Assembly: GCA_000226015.1 (NCBI GenBank)
Contig: JH155441.1
Span: forward strand, 282,921-313,862
Direction: 5' to 3'
DNA length: 30,942 bases
DNA from: Mnemiopsis leidyi
Lineage: Eukaryota > Ctenophora > Tentaculata > Lobata > Bolinopsidae
Part shown: positions 1 to 12,400 of the stretch, piece after piece
How the letters are laid out: each line of letters starts with the position of its first letter
Position numbering within the stretch: position 1 is the stretch's first letter
Program-made: the position numbers and the translations under genes
The notes under the pieces: model-generated
The model's input: only the letters and a program-made list of their open reading frames with translations
The model's database searches: none
Told to the model about the DNA's origin: nothing

Positions 1-2
1 CT

Positions 3-482
3 TCAGAAGATCCCCATGAGGTGCCCTGCGAATCAGCCGTGAACCTTCCACCTCAACACGCAGCAGTAATATCAGACGATCTTGCCGATCTCATTGATGT
101 CTCCGATGAAGCAGCAGATAGCCTGTTCATGGAGAATGGATACCACGACGTCAAAACAGACGATGTAACAGAGGACTCCATCTTAAACATTTCATCAGAA
201 GAATCTGCTAACCTGCTGCCGGCTGATATTGCGGATGAAACCCCAGAACCTGCGGCAGATAAAGTGTCTGCAGAACCAGAACCTGTTGCCGAGGAAGAAA
301 CCCCCGCACCAGAATCAGACGCTGAGTCAGAAACAGGACAATCTCCCACAGCGATCATCAGCGAGCCTCTTATATCAGCCCCTATCATCCCCATCACTGC
401 TCCATCCGAACCTGAGCCTGAGCCTAGCGGACCTTCTGAGGAGGAGCTGGCTGAGCAGGAGGCGGCCCGGAGGAGAAAAGAG
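3..482 (+). CDS. Exon: acidic Glu/Pro-rich segment
   Basis: This exon is open from the window edge. It is rich in Glu, Asp, Pro and Ser (blocks such as EPEPVAEEE and SEPEPEPSG) and ends in EEELAEQEAARRRKE, which starts the coiled coil. The donor is gtaaca and the phase is 0. The reading frame stays open past the donor as far as 755, but that downstream peptide changes to Ser/Phe/Cys-rich, as expected of intron sequence. Confidence 0.7.
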
Positions 483-3400
483 GTAACAGAGCATCTGATC
501 ACCCCGAGATTACCACCTGCCTTCCTGCGTGTGTTCTTGAACCAAAAATGTGGCATTTGTTCGAAAGCAAATAACCTCTCAACCTCTTCCCAATCAGATC
601 CAACTTTTCCATTTCTTTCATTTGCACTGTTAACCTGTTGCCCTGATGAATTTCACTTCGTCTTTTCATCTCTCGATTTAACCTGCAACCCCTGTCATGA
701 TTTACCGATCAAATTTAGTTGTTCTGTTGTATCATATTATGTTCTAATAAGTTAATTAATTACTCATTAATTAATAGTTGTTTATCAATTGATAATAAAT
801 TAATTGATACAATAAGAGGTAGTTTTGGGATCCACCGGGTAAGCTGACATTTCATATTACCGTCTTGATCCTAACTTTTTCTCGTTAGTTTCATCTCACA
901 TAGATATTTATTTTACAATTCTGGACGAATCTGACTGTTCAAGTTGGTGTATTTTTGTACATATTTACGATGTACACAGTACAATATACACTGTAAGATT
1001 TACAGTGTACACAGTGCAATTTGCATTGTAAAATGTCCTTTGTAAAGTATGCAATGTATACTGTACAATGTTTATAATGAAATGTACAATGTACACTGTA
1101 AAATATTTACGGTACATATTGTCTACAACAACTTATCCTTAGTTTATCTCTAGAAAAGTACTACATATTTTCATCTTGTGAGATCTGATCTGATTTTCTG
1201 CACTGTTTCAACTTTCTACCTGATTCAACCTTCTGATTTGCATGAAATGAAAGTTCAGGATGCTTCCCAAAAATACCAAATTTTGCAACGGAATGTGCTG
1301 CTTTTCCCTCGCTCCACTACCCCAACTAACTACAATTTCTGACCAGGAACTCAAACAAGAAATCGCTAACCGCGACGCCATCATCGCTGCTGACAAGGCT
1401 CAGCTGACTGAGCTGCTAGCGAAGATTGCTGATCTGACTACTTTGATGGAGAAGTTACAGACAGAGAAGACTGCACAAGATGAGGAAATCAAGGCTATGC
1501 AGGTTGGTTTTTTGTGATTTTTGTTAAAACAATTGCAATTATCATACGTGAAGCATTTCATCCACGGGCTGGCTAGTTAATTATCTTGTTCATTTAAGAA
1601 ATAAGCACTGATCATTTAAAAAGTTAACTTTAAGCTGTGAATTGTAGCACTCATGTAAACTGTTTTCTTACATTCAAGGAAAAAGAAGCCGCCCGAGCTG
1701 CCAAGGCTGCTGAAACTCCAGCTAAGAAATCTGCGGTAGGTAGATTTTTACGTTCAGACTATCTGACTGACTATTCGCTGTGTAACGAACGGGTGGCATG
1801 TTTGGCTGCGATCAGGGAAATAGTTCAAATTTTTGTGACTCACGTGTTATGTGCATATTTTGAGTGGCATTCCAACTTTATAGAGCTGCATGGAATTAAG
1901 GTGTAAGGACTTGATAATGATTATTAGTGTTGTGGCTGGTCATTTAGGTGCTGCTAATATCTTGCCCCTTTTAAAATGCATGAGAAAGTTCACTTTCCTT
2001 GAGGCACTCTATTTATTCTGTCCAGTTCACTTCCCCAATAGTTATTAAGCGATAAGTTATTTCAACATGCATCCCAACGCTTGGTTGAGACGGAATGGCT
2101 TAAACCGAACCATATTTTAATACGAAAAGTCTATTGAGGTATTTGTAATTCACTGCGCGGCTCAACGCGCGCAGACACGTTTTATTCACCAAGTTTAGCT
2201 AATTCTAATCTTCTCTTGCTGTTTTCTTCTTTTCATCTTTTTCTCAATTACTGACGTGTAATCTTACCAGACGCCCGCCAAGGCAGGCAAACCGGCAACC
2301 CCTAGTAGGACGGGCACGCCTACTAAAACGCCTTCCAAAACCCCTGCCAAAGGAACCGGTGCCAAGCCTGCCCTGCCCCCAAAAGCAAACGGAAAGCCCC
2401 CAGAACTGCCACCAAAAACGGCAAAATCCCCAGCTCAAGTTTGTCGCATGGCTGTATATGTGCGCTAATCGCCATCTCATAAACATAATTTGTTTGATTT
2501 TCGTTGAATCTATAAAAGGATAAATACAGTTAAACCAACATACAAAAAGGTTTTCCTTTCAAAAGGGTCATTTCTAGTAAGCTAGCTTGAACTTTCATGA
2601 AATTAAGTTTAGGGTCTGCTTTTTGATTCCAATTTACTGATTATAAAGAACTTATCCCAATCATTACTGGCCTTATTTCTGCTTAAATCTAATAAATTTT
2701 GTAGAATGCTGTCTTCCAATTTCTTGGATAAGCTGACAACTCAGTACAGTAAAACCTCGATTAACCGTGCCTCTATTCGTCCCTCAATTTTCCGGCCTTT
2801 TACCTTTCCCCTGCCAGGCCCGGTAAAAAGAGGTTTTACTGTACTAATACTATGCTATCTGTACATATATGACACCTAAGCACTGATATGATCGAGATGA
2901 ATTAATCAAGACAACTATTGAATGATCATGTTGCTCAGCTAATTGCTTGTTTGTCCTTTCATAAAGTTTTGTCTGGCTGACTTATACTAGCATGCCAATT
3001 TCTACCCCTGTAGTCGCACTGACAACCTTCATTTTCAGAAGAAGACAGCCGCCGACAAACCAGGCACTCCCAAAACTGCAAAGAAGACCGCCACTCCCTC
3101 AAAAACGGCTGCCAAGCCTGCTGCAAAGCCCGCCGCCAAACCTGCTGACAAATCGGCGGCTAAACCAGCAGCTAAATCAGCAGCTAAACCTGCAACCAAG
3201 ACCACAACAAAAACGCCAACAAAGACGGCGGCAGCGAAGCCCGACGACAAAAAGAAGCCCCTGACGAACGGTACGGGTAAACCCAGAACAGGAATAAAAG
3301 GTTACAACTATACAAGTTTGCGGTTTTATGCTGCATGATAAGCTTACCGCATGCTGCATTAAGCAACATTTGTGTGTTTTATCTGTTCAGAACAACTTTT

Positions 3401-6400
3401 GTTCTTTTTTGTTCTGAGTTAACAGATCACTAGAACAAACATTGTTCTAACTGTACAGGATATTAGTTGTTCTTTTGTTTGTTCCAACGGAACAGAATAT
3501 TAGAACAACCTTAGCTTATTCTTACTAAACAGAGTATTAGAACAACATCTTTAATATTCTTAATGAAACGTTGTTCATATATTTTGTTTCTTATCTGTCT
3601 CACATTTTATGTTTTAAACAAGCAAGAGCAATATTCATTCGATTTTTAGGACTACTTTGTTTATATGTCAAAGTGCAACGGACGCAAATTCCTCGATTGT
3701 TTTGTTTTATCTTACACTGTTGCTAATAAACCTGATTTTGTTTTATGTGTCTTCAAATTAGTTCAGGATTTTTCAAGAATTTTTCTGATCCTGTAAAAAT
3801 CACGCAATTTTCGTGTAATTATCGTGTAATAATGGTATATTTCAGGAGCAGCCACAAAACCCGCAACCCCCACAAAGAAACCCGCAGCAGTGAATGGAGA
3901 AAAGAAAACCCCCAGTAAAACAGGTAAAATTCAATGAAAGATGTGCAGATAGTGTTAGGAAGAAGAGACGCTATTGAGGAAGGCAGAGGAAATAGATTTT
4001 ATAATTTCTCAAAACTAAAATATATTCTTAGATTGTAGAATGATTCTTTTGTCGTTGATAATCTAATTTTTGGGTCCTGCCCTAATTTTGAGGAAACGAG
4101 GTTTACCATGTAAGATTTTTGACTGAAGTCCGCATTCTAAGATCAGAACTAGGCCAAGATATATAAAACCGTATTTTCAGGCGTTAAGTCCGCAACCAAA
4201 GCCGCCGCAAGCCCAAAGTAAGTAAACAGTCATGATGCTATTTTGTTGATTAAGCTTTAATGTTTAGATGATAACTAGAAATAATGTTGTCTGGATGTTT
4301 TAGATACACATCCGGATACCACGATAGATTTAAACATACTTGTTCAGGACTGAGATCTTTTACAAGACTAAGACCAGACGGTCAAGTTTTATGCCTAGCA
4401 AACTTGACAGTATAATAACAAATCAGAAATTATCAGTATTCAATGCCACTAATCTCAGTTATTGATTTAGGACAAGCACGTTATATCCCATCTTTAGAGA
4501 TAGGTAAAACATATATCATGTTTAGCTATGTGCTGATCGACCCGCTCTGTGCTCCTTCACCAAAATTATCGTCACCAACATAGTTGACACACAAAAACTT
4601 GGGTCCATAACTATTATTAGAGACCTGTTTAACAATGGTATGCATTACTTGGTGCATTACAGATCACTGGTCTCGAGGCCAGGACAGTGGCCAAAATAAC
4701 TATTCCTGTGTTTGACTTGCGTAAATATCCATACTTTTATCGTAGACAAGAATGTCACGTGACTCGATCATTCTGTCACGTGACGTCACAAAATGCCACG
4801 TGGTAGGAAGAGTCAGATTTTAGTGCAATTAGCTAGGTCTTATCTTGCGAGGACCCAGTTTTATGCCATAGTTTTATCGTATTGATTGGCGATAACTGTT
4901 TTACGTTGAGGGGTGCGTTTTTTTACTTATAAAGCTGATTGCTGAGTTTCGCAGCTGATGATATATGTGCACAATTTAAAGTTCTAAGTGTTACATGAGA
5001 TCATCGTAAATTCTGATTGAATACAACTCTATATACTATTTCTATAACATTTATTCAAATACTGCTGGAGTCCAAATACTCAATTTAACAAATGCAGACT
5101 CGCCCTTAAATTTCTTCTATGAAAACTTCCCAGATTCTGTAGCAAACGCACAATTCTCCTCAATTCTAATGAGCTAGTGTTACAACTACATAAAACCCAG
5201 TCAAACAGTATAAAATCCTGTTTGCTCTGCTGAAACCCAACCTTTCACTCACCACAGCTTCTCCACGAGAGAACGTGAACAATTTCATAGTTACAGGTGC
5301 ATCCTTTCTTCAAATCTGAAAATTATAGGGTCACGTGGTCGGACACGTTGCCATGGACACTCAATCTGTCCCCGAGGTAACGAATCCTGGATGACACGTG
5401 TCCCGCACCCATTATGATTAAGGAGCATCTCCTCCGTCCGCGATTGGTCAAATGTTATCACGTGACAATGACGACTTTCTCTGATTGGCCCTTTTGTGTG
5501 ACGTCCGCTAAGAGACATAATCGATCTTTGAATACAAAATAACGTATTATCGTTGATGGAGAGAGACTGCTCTTTTTTATTTTTTCTAAAAGAGCTACCA
5601 AACGGATACAGATAATTGGAGAGCGATTATCTGCTTTACTGCTACAATGGAGACCTGTTGCTGGAGATTCGACCATGTAATTCTAGACTCTTGGGTGAAT
5701 TTTGTTTCTCTACTCAGCTTAATGTTTTCTCGGTCTCTCGGTTTTCTAATGTTTGTTCGACGGGGTATACGTGGGAAACTGTCTCAAGAGTAGCTTAGCT
5801 GGCAATCTGGCCGGGATTTGTGATAGTGAGCCTCCAGTCTGGTCATTTCATGCTGTTCCGCACCATTTGTTCTGTTAACTCCGCAACAGTTTGTAGTTGT
5901 ATTGAAACCAGTAACGGTTTTACGACTCGGCTATGGTTAGGTAACAAACTATAATTTGTTGTGTGTTCGAAGCTGTTCCAACTTTCAAACAGTTGTTGAA
6001 CCAACGTTCATATTGACTTTTATCCTTTTATCGTGTAAAACGAGAACAAAGGAGGTATCTCGGACGCATCAATTGTAATCCTTCTAATCCTTGTATCACT
6101 TGTCAGCAGTTTCATTAAACTTGAAAACACAAGAAAAAGTTAGCCTTGTTTTCTCTGGCCCCCATGACATGCCCTTATCAAGCTCCACACGACGCTTAGC
6201 CGCGAGGAAAGAGAAATATCATGTTCTTTGTACAGGATATTTCCTATTGACATCCTTGTTAGGTCCTAAATATTCAGATAGGTTTTGTCTGAAGAGTGAC
6301 CAAGGTTCTGTTGAACTGTAATGAGTGTTGGTCTAAGACCTTGAGAGAGTTAAGAAATACAATGGATCAGATAGAAGACCAGATGTTTTCTCTCTATCAA

Positions 6401-9400
6401 CCAAGTCGTAGCAAATTGTCGTTAGGATGCCAGGACATCGTTACCAAGGACATGTGATGAAAATGTCTAAACTTATACACAACATACCAGTTAACTGGCA
6501 TTGCAATTGTGCATTTAGTAGATATTATACGCTATTTTCCTACAGTCCCAGCGATAATCTGAATTTGGCCTTACAAAGCTCCGTGGCCATTTACCTCACA
6601 GTATGCACTCTAAAGAAATCCATTATGTCGTTGCCCAGGACTAATCCTAATTTTCACGTGAAAATGTCTAAGAAAATTTAATCGGGCATGTGAAAGTTTC
6701 ATCGCACGAATTGTCTGAGACATTATCAAACGCGCGGGGATGACGTAATCTTTGTTGTCATTAATAAGAGCCATGTCACAAAACTTTGTTATTTTGCTCA
6801 CCGTTTAGTTTAAGCCTTAAACTTTAAGGTACCCGCGGGTGTATTACAGATATGTTCGCTAATTTGCCCACTAAACGACTTTAAGACGACGTTACGTCGT
6901 GTACCTTTAGTTCGTGTCGAGAGAGCAGATATAATAATTTGGATCTTTGTTGCTTTATTCAAGAACTAGAATAATCCCGAAGAAACTGACAGTCGTATGA
7001 GGGAGCGGAGGAGGTTTGCACATTTCTTATTCTAGAACACGTGACAGAAATACTGCAAACTGATTGGTCTATAGCCGAACGCTGATTGGTAAGCAAATGT
7101 GCACACCTTCATCGTAAACATAGAAACTTGCCCGCCAGTCAGTTCTCCGACGACCTTAACAATTTTCTCAGTAACTTTATACATCAAACTGTCTCTTAGA
7201 GTCCACATTGCAACCATACCGCAAACTGCATTTAGGGAAAACTCAATGATAATCGTTACGTTAAGCACTGTAATCTCCATGATTAACAGAACACTGTCAG
7301 ATCTGTCTTTTACTTGGGGCTAGCTTGTCACTAAGTCAGTGGTCGGATCTGTCGGAGGATGATGACGAATCTAAGTTTGTTAGTGCAGCAATGTAGCATT
7401 TATATTTGGCCCGATCTCGGTAAAGTTAGCTTGTTCATGTTCTGTTTAAATTTTATGTTTTGACCAAGTTTCTGGGTTATCAAAACTTCAACTTCAACTT
7501 CAAGCTTGCTCTGAACGTACATGGTTACTAGTCACGTCACATTACATCTTTTCTATTGAAACGCCTGTGAGAGTTCTCAATACATACTTATATGTAAGTA
7601 CGTGGTAATTGAAATGTCCAAGGTTAGCATCTCTTTTCACATTTTAACACATGTCAAGGACATGTACTGGCTATGACAATGACATCGGGTGGGTCTCTAT
7701 TTAATCAACTCCAGCTTCGAAATGATCCAGCTCCGCCACCGTGATCCAGCTCCGCCACAGTTGGACTTAAAGTTGCTGCAGTCTTTAAGTTATTGTTCGT
7801 TTTGGTAATTCTTTATTACATTTGTGACGCTTTTTGATTAAATTGAAACCGACTATCGGGAATAGCGATTACATTCTTGCTAACTGGCATTCCACGTCGG
7901 TCCTTATATGGGTTTTTAAGGGGAATCAATCCTATGTTTTGCTGGCGTCATTAACTATCGTTTCCTTTTGTGACGTCATTGAAATAATAAAAATCGTGAA
8001 ATTTCAGATTGATGGACTTAAAAGCAACGCTCTACTACTCTAACGCGATTTTCTCGAATTGAATACCAGTTCATTCTCTCAAGTCAGAATTGGGTCACCA
8101 TTTACCTATTTTTTCCGAGAAGTGTTAGGACCTCAAGTTTTTGCTTGTTTTAGAAAAAATGAAATATCGAATTTTGATAACCGCACAAATCATAACGAGC
8201 TTCTCAATAACAAATCGTTAATCGTCGCTGCGTTGCTGGGCAATTCTATCTGAAATCTCAATGTCTAGGAACATTATTCAAATCACCGTAAACAGGTCAT
8301 TGATATGTTTAGCGGTGTCCTGAGAAATCAGTGAAGTTATCTCCAATCGCGACAAATTGTTCCTTAGTCTCATATTTAAGTCTCATTCTTCAGACTTGAT
8401 TACTATGTAAGTTTTTTTGTAGAAATGAGGAGGCGTTTTCAGAAATGTTTCCCTTAAAACGCATTTTCAAGTCTAAAGGTTATCGACATTTAATTTATTT
8501 TCCTGACCGTCTCAAAGGCACGTAACATAACGTGAACCTCCTAAAAATATGGTATCAGTTCATCCCAATAATGAACATGAAATAATTTGTGACATCAAAT
8601 ACCGGACTAAAGTAAAATTTCGACATGAATTTCACTATCTCAACATTCTATTTGAAGTGTAAACGTTCATGACCACACTCATGTGTTACAAATCTACAAA
8701 TGGTACAGGTTGTCAGTTAAAGCGGTGCGACAATGTTGCGGGAAGTTCGTCTGGGACTGTGCCCCCTCAGAAATCTGGGGCTGTGCTCACCTTCCAGCTC
8801 TGGCAGTGTAAATATGATGTCCCGCACCTGTCTTTCTTCTTGTGATCTGGGGCTAGTCGTGCAATTCGGGGGTTAATACTCTGAAACTTGGTAATTTAGT
8901 GAGGTACCAGCAGATTATTCGTCACCATATAGATTTAGTAAAACTTGCTTTAAAAAATGCTCACACACTGCGTTAAATATTGAAAGCTGAAATCATAAAA
9001 ATTTTGAGACCGCCCGGCCCCATGTTTGGAGTTACATCAGCGAATTGCACCGCTAGAGATTTTGATAGGAGATACCATACTAGGATATTGATATGCTGTG
9101 AGCCCTCCTTTATCCAGCCTCGCCCTTTAAAACGACTGTGCCGATTCCCCGCCACCGTCAATTAAGTTTGCCGCCGTCTCAAATTTGACCGTGCCAATTA
9201 TTTACCACGCCTGGTTAGATAGCTACATAGTTTTCGGGGTAGATGCATTCCTCGGTGATATCTACTGTCACTATCAGCTGCAAAATCGGTCGGGGGACGA
9301 ATTTTTTTGGATATTTGTAGGCTCACAGCATTAACCGTTCTTGAGTTTCTTCGTTGGGATACATAGTTTTTGTCATGCATCAAAAAATCAAAAATGTTCG

Positions 9401-12400
9401 TTGTTTATCTTCTCGTTGGTATCTTTAAAGTTTCACGTTTCCTTTTTCTGCGCAAAATGTCAGTTTTAGGGAGAAAAATGCTTGTTGATTGGATGTTTCA
9501 TGTTATGACGCCAGCCCAGTTTTGTTCATCTATATTCTATAAGGGTGCCCTGTTTCCGCCTATTGAGGTTGTTAGATTTTTCTCGGCACGGCATGCTATT
9601 CCTTGCTTTTCCATGTTACGCTACTTCAGCCCTCATTTGCAGTTACTGAACATAAATTCCATCAGGTGAACGAAATACGGTATATCGTCTGTCCCGAATT
9701 CCCTCATACGAAAGACCTGAATACGTTTTAAACAGATTACAATTCAAAGCAGTTATTTTAACAATTTTGTCCAGTTCAAACTTCAATTGCTGTGTAGTTG
9801 TCTCCGTGTTGTCTCGAATGTGGTTATCTGTCCATCAACTGTCATCAACAATGACTGTCAACAAACAGGATAGTTTGACGTTTAGAGGTCTCCACAACTT
9901 GCAAGTTTGGACTTCGATTGTGAGATAGAGATACCAGATCATCAAAATATAGAGTCAATGTTATAATGGATACAGTCAATATTACACTAAACTATATTGC
10001 AGAGATTTTATATTTAACAGTTTAGCAGTTTAACTGGAGACAATGTTATCGTCCCTCTTTTGGCGACAGAACTATCGACAGAGAATTATCGTGGATGTCA
10101 TTTTCACTAAGCGCTCTCGCGACTTCTGCCTAGATATCTCTGCTCTGATTGGCTACCATGGCAACGCGTGACATCACGTGACACTGTCTTGAACTGCTCC
10201 TGTCCAGTATACAATGAACATTTCTGGATACACTCTGATCTCCTGTCGTACTCCCCTGAATTACCACCGTCATAAGTCTAGGTCTCGACTTTCTTGACAT
10301 AGTTCCGGGCGTTTCTCAACCTTTATAGCTACAAAATTTTTGTCAATCTATCCATTAATAATCGTTAACAGAACACCTGACTTAACTGCTCCCAAAATGA
10401 GTCTTCGAGACGCGGGGAATTGATGAATTGTTTTTCCATCGAGTTGAAAAATTTCACTCATAGCTTCGCTTATATCACTTTGTATACTCGTAAATATCCT
10501 TATTACTTTATCAATATCATAGATCGTTTATGATGTGTCTTTGCCTGTCTTTTAGTTTTAAAGCCCTCTTCATTTGGAACACACTCTTTTTGCATGTGAC
10601 CCGTTAAACTTTCAAAATGAAAAATATTGTTTACTCTTCCTGGATTCTTTGTCAACTTTCCCACTGTAATATTTGTTGATTAAATCGTTAACTTATTTAA
10701 TTTGCTTGACGTTTGGTAGGACCTGGAACAATTTCGTCATATAGGCTTGATGCTGAATTGTAGATGATCACAATTATAGTTCAATAATTGATTCGTACAA
10801 ACTATTCAACTGTTCATTTAGCCATTAGTGGTTACTTATAAATCTAAAGACTGGCCTATCTGACCAATTTGAGGTCAGTTGAATCCTGGTTTTTTGCTTG
10901 AAGCCAGACTTACTCTATAATTCAGTGCCGATTACAGCTAATTACAACCTCGCTGGAATTTATATTCTTTTCTCAAAGTCCGTGAAAGCCTTTTTAGTGT
11001 TCGTATAGCTATATAAAGGGTCAAATTTATGTCAAATTTATTGAGTTTGTTGGCCTGGATTAAACCGTAGCTTCTTTACTACAGAAGCTAACTCATCGGA
11101 TTCTTCCGGTTATGACTCAGTCTCTTGATCCGTGACAAATAAACAGTTCAACATGCAAGGACTTAAATGGCGAATGATCTCGGGAAAGTTAGGTTTTCAT
11201 GAAAATTACATGACTCACAATACACAACATATTAACTTATCAAATTACGACATATTTACTTATTACTGCTATTACAGCAGGACAATATGAAGTTACGGAC
11301 ATACCAAGTCACCATGTTTTCCTTGATCTCCAGGAGAAACAAACAGAAGACACACCTGTTCATTGCTCCTTGCTCTAAGCATTACGTAAAACAATGCAGG
11401 TCTATAACCTGCAGTGCAGGCTATCCTTCCTTACGTCAGCTAAATCGTGCTGCTCGAGGAGAAGTGTGTCCTCGTATTCGGTTTAATTGGTAACGTGACA
11501 GTTGCTGTGACGTCATCTTAGCTTCGTTGCTATGACGTCACGTTGCTATGACGTCATGTAGAGGTGTAGCTTATAGATGGGTGTCTAGCGATCTCTGTCA
11601 AGATTTTGTCCTTCGATACGCGCATGTGGTTTTACGTTTTGTAGTATGAAGGTTACTTATAAAGTGATGTGTGACAATATTAGGGCGCTATTTGATGTCA
11701 CTTATCCTGTGATTTGACAGGACGATTTTGTAAGAACAGTCACTACAGCTAGGGTTGTAGTTCAAATACAGTTTTAGTGGAGTATATACAACCATTTACT
11801 TGATTTATGTATTTTACATTTGTACAAACAACAAATACATGTTTTATAGACAAGAACATTTTTATACATTAGTAAATTATACATTTGTGAATTATACATT
11901 ATACAATTTTTAGCCGACGAAATGCATAAGATTGTTAAGTGGTCTTTGTTTCTCATTTTGCTCATTTATATGACTTATGTTTTGCTGTCTGTTCGTCTGT
12001 ATGATAAATGATAATATGAATTTTAGGCTACTCCTTTAGGTTTGAAGCCCACAAAACCCGCCCTCCTTCCTTTCTTACTACCGCTCTTCATGTCACGTGC
12101 ACCTCATTGCTCCCACCTGATTGGCACCCAACGGTCACGTGACACTTTACCGACACGTGTCTTCTTGTAATCGCTTCACTTCATTAGCGCCATCCTGCTC
12201 TGCTCGCTGCCCAGCTCCACATTTCATTGGTTTTTCCAGTTACACGTGATCCAACCATGCGTTTTTATTGGTTGTCTGAAGCACGTGTGGGTTTTCTCCT
12301 TGGTTTGCCGCTACGTCTTTTATTGGAATTCTCTGCAAGTGAAATCAGTTGGGACCGAATTTAATTATTCGCTTGAACCCTCCTAATACCGTTCTATTCT

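Noticed and set aside
21..755. Single 244-codon ORF at the window start
   Set aside because: It has no ATG start, and after 482 the composition changes to Ser/Phe/Cys-rich. A good donor gtaaca sits exactly at the change and the next exon continues in phase, so the tail is intron.
3432..3450. Steroid receptor element-like inverted repeat AGAACA/TGTTCT
   Set aside because: The spacer is 5 nt rather than 3, and the words are part of a local degenerate repeat.
9370..9669. 99-codon + strand ORF in intron 7
   Set aside because: Hydrophobic chance ORF; no family features and no promoter or splice support.
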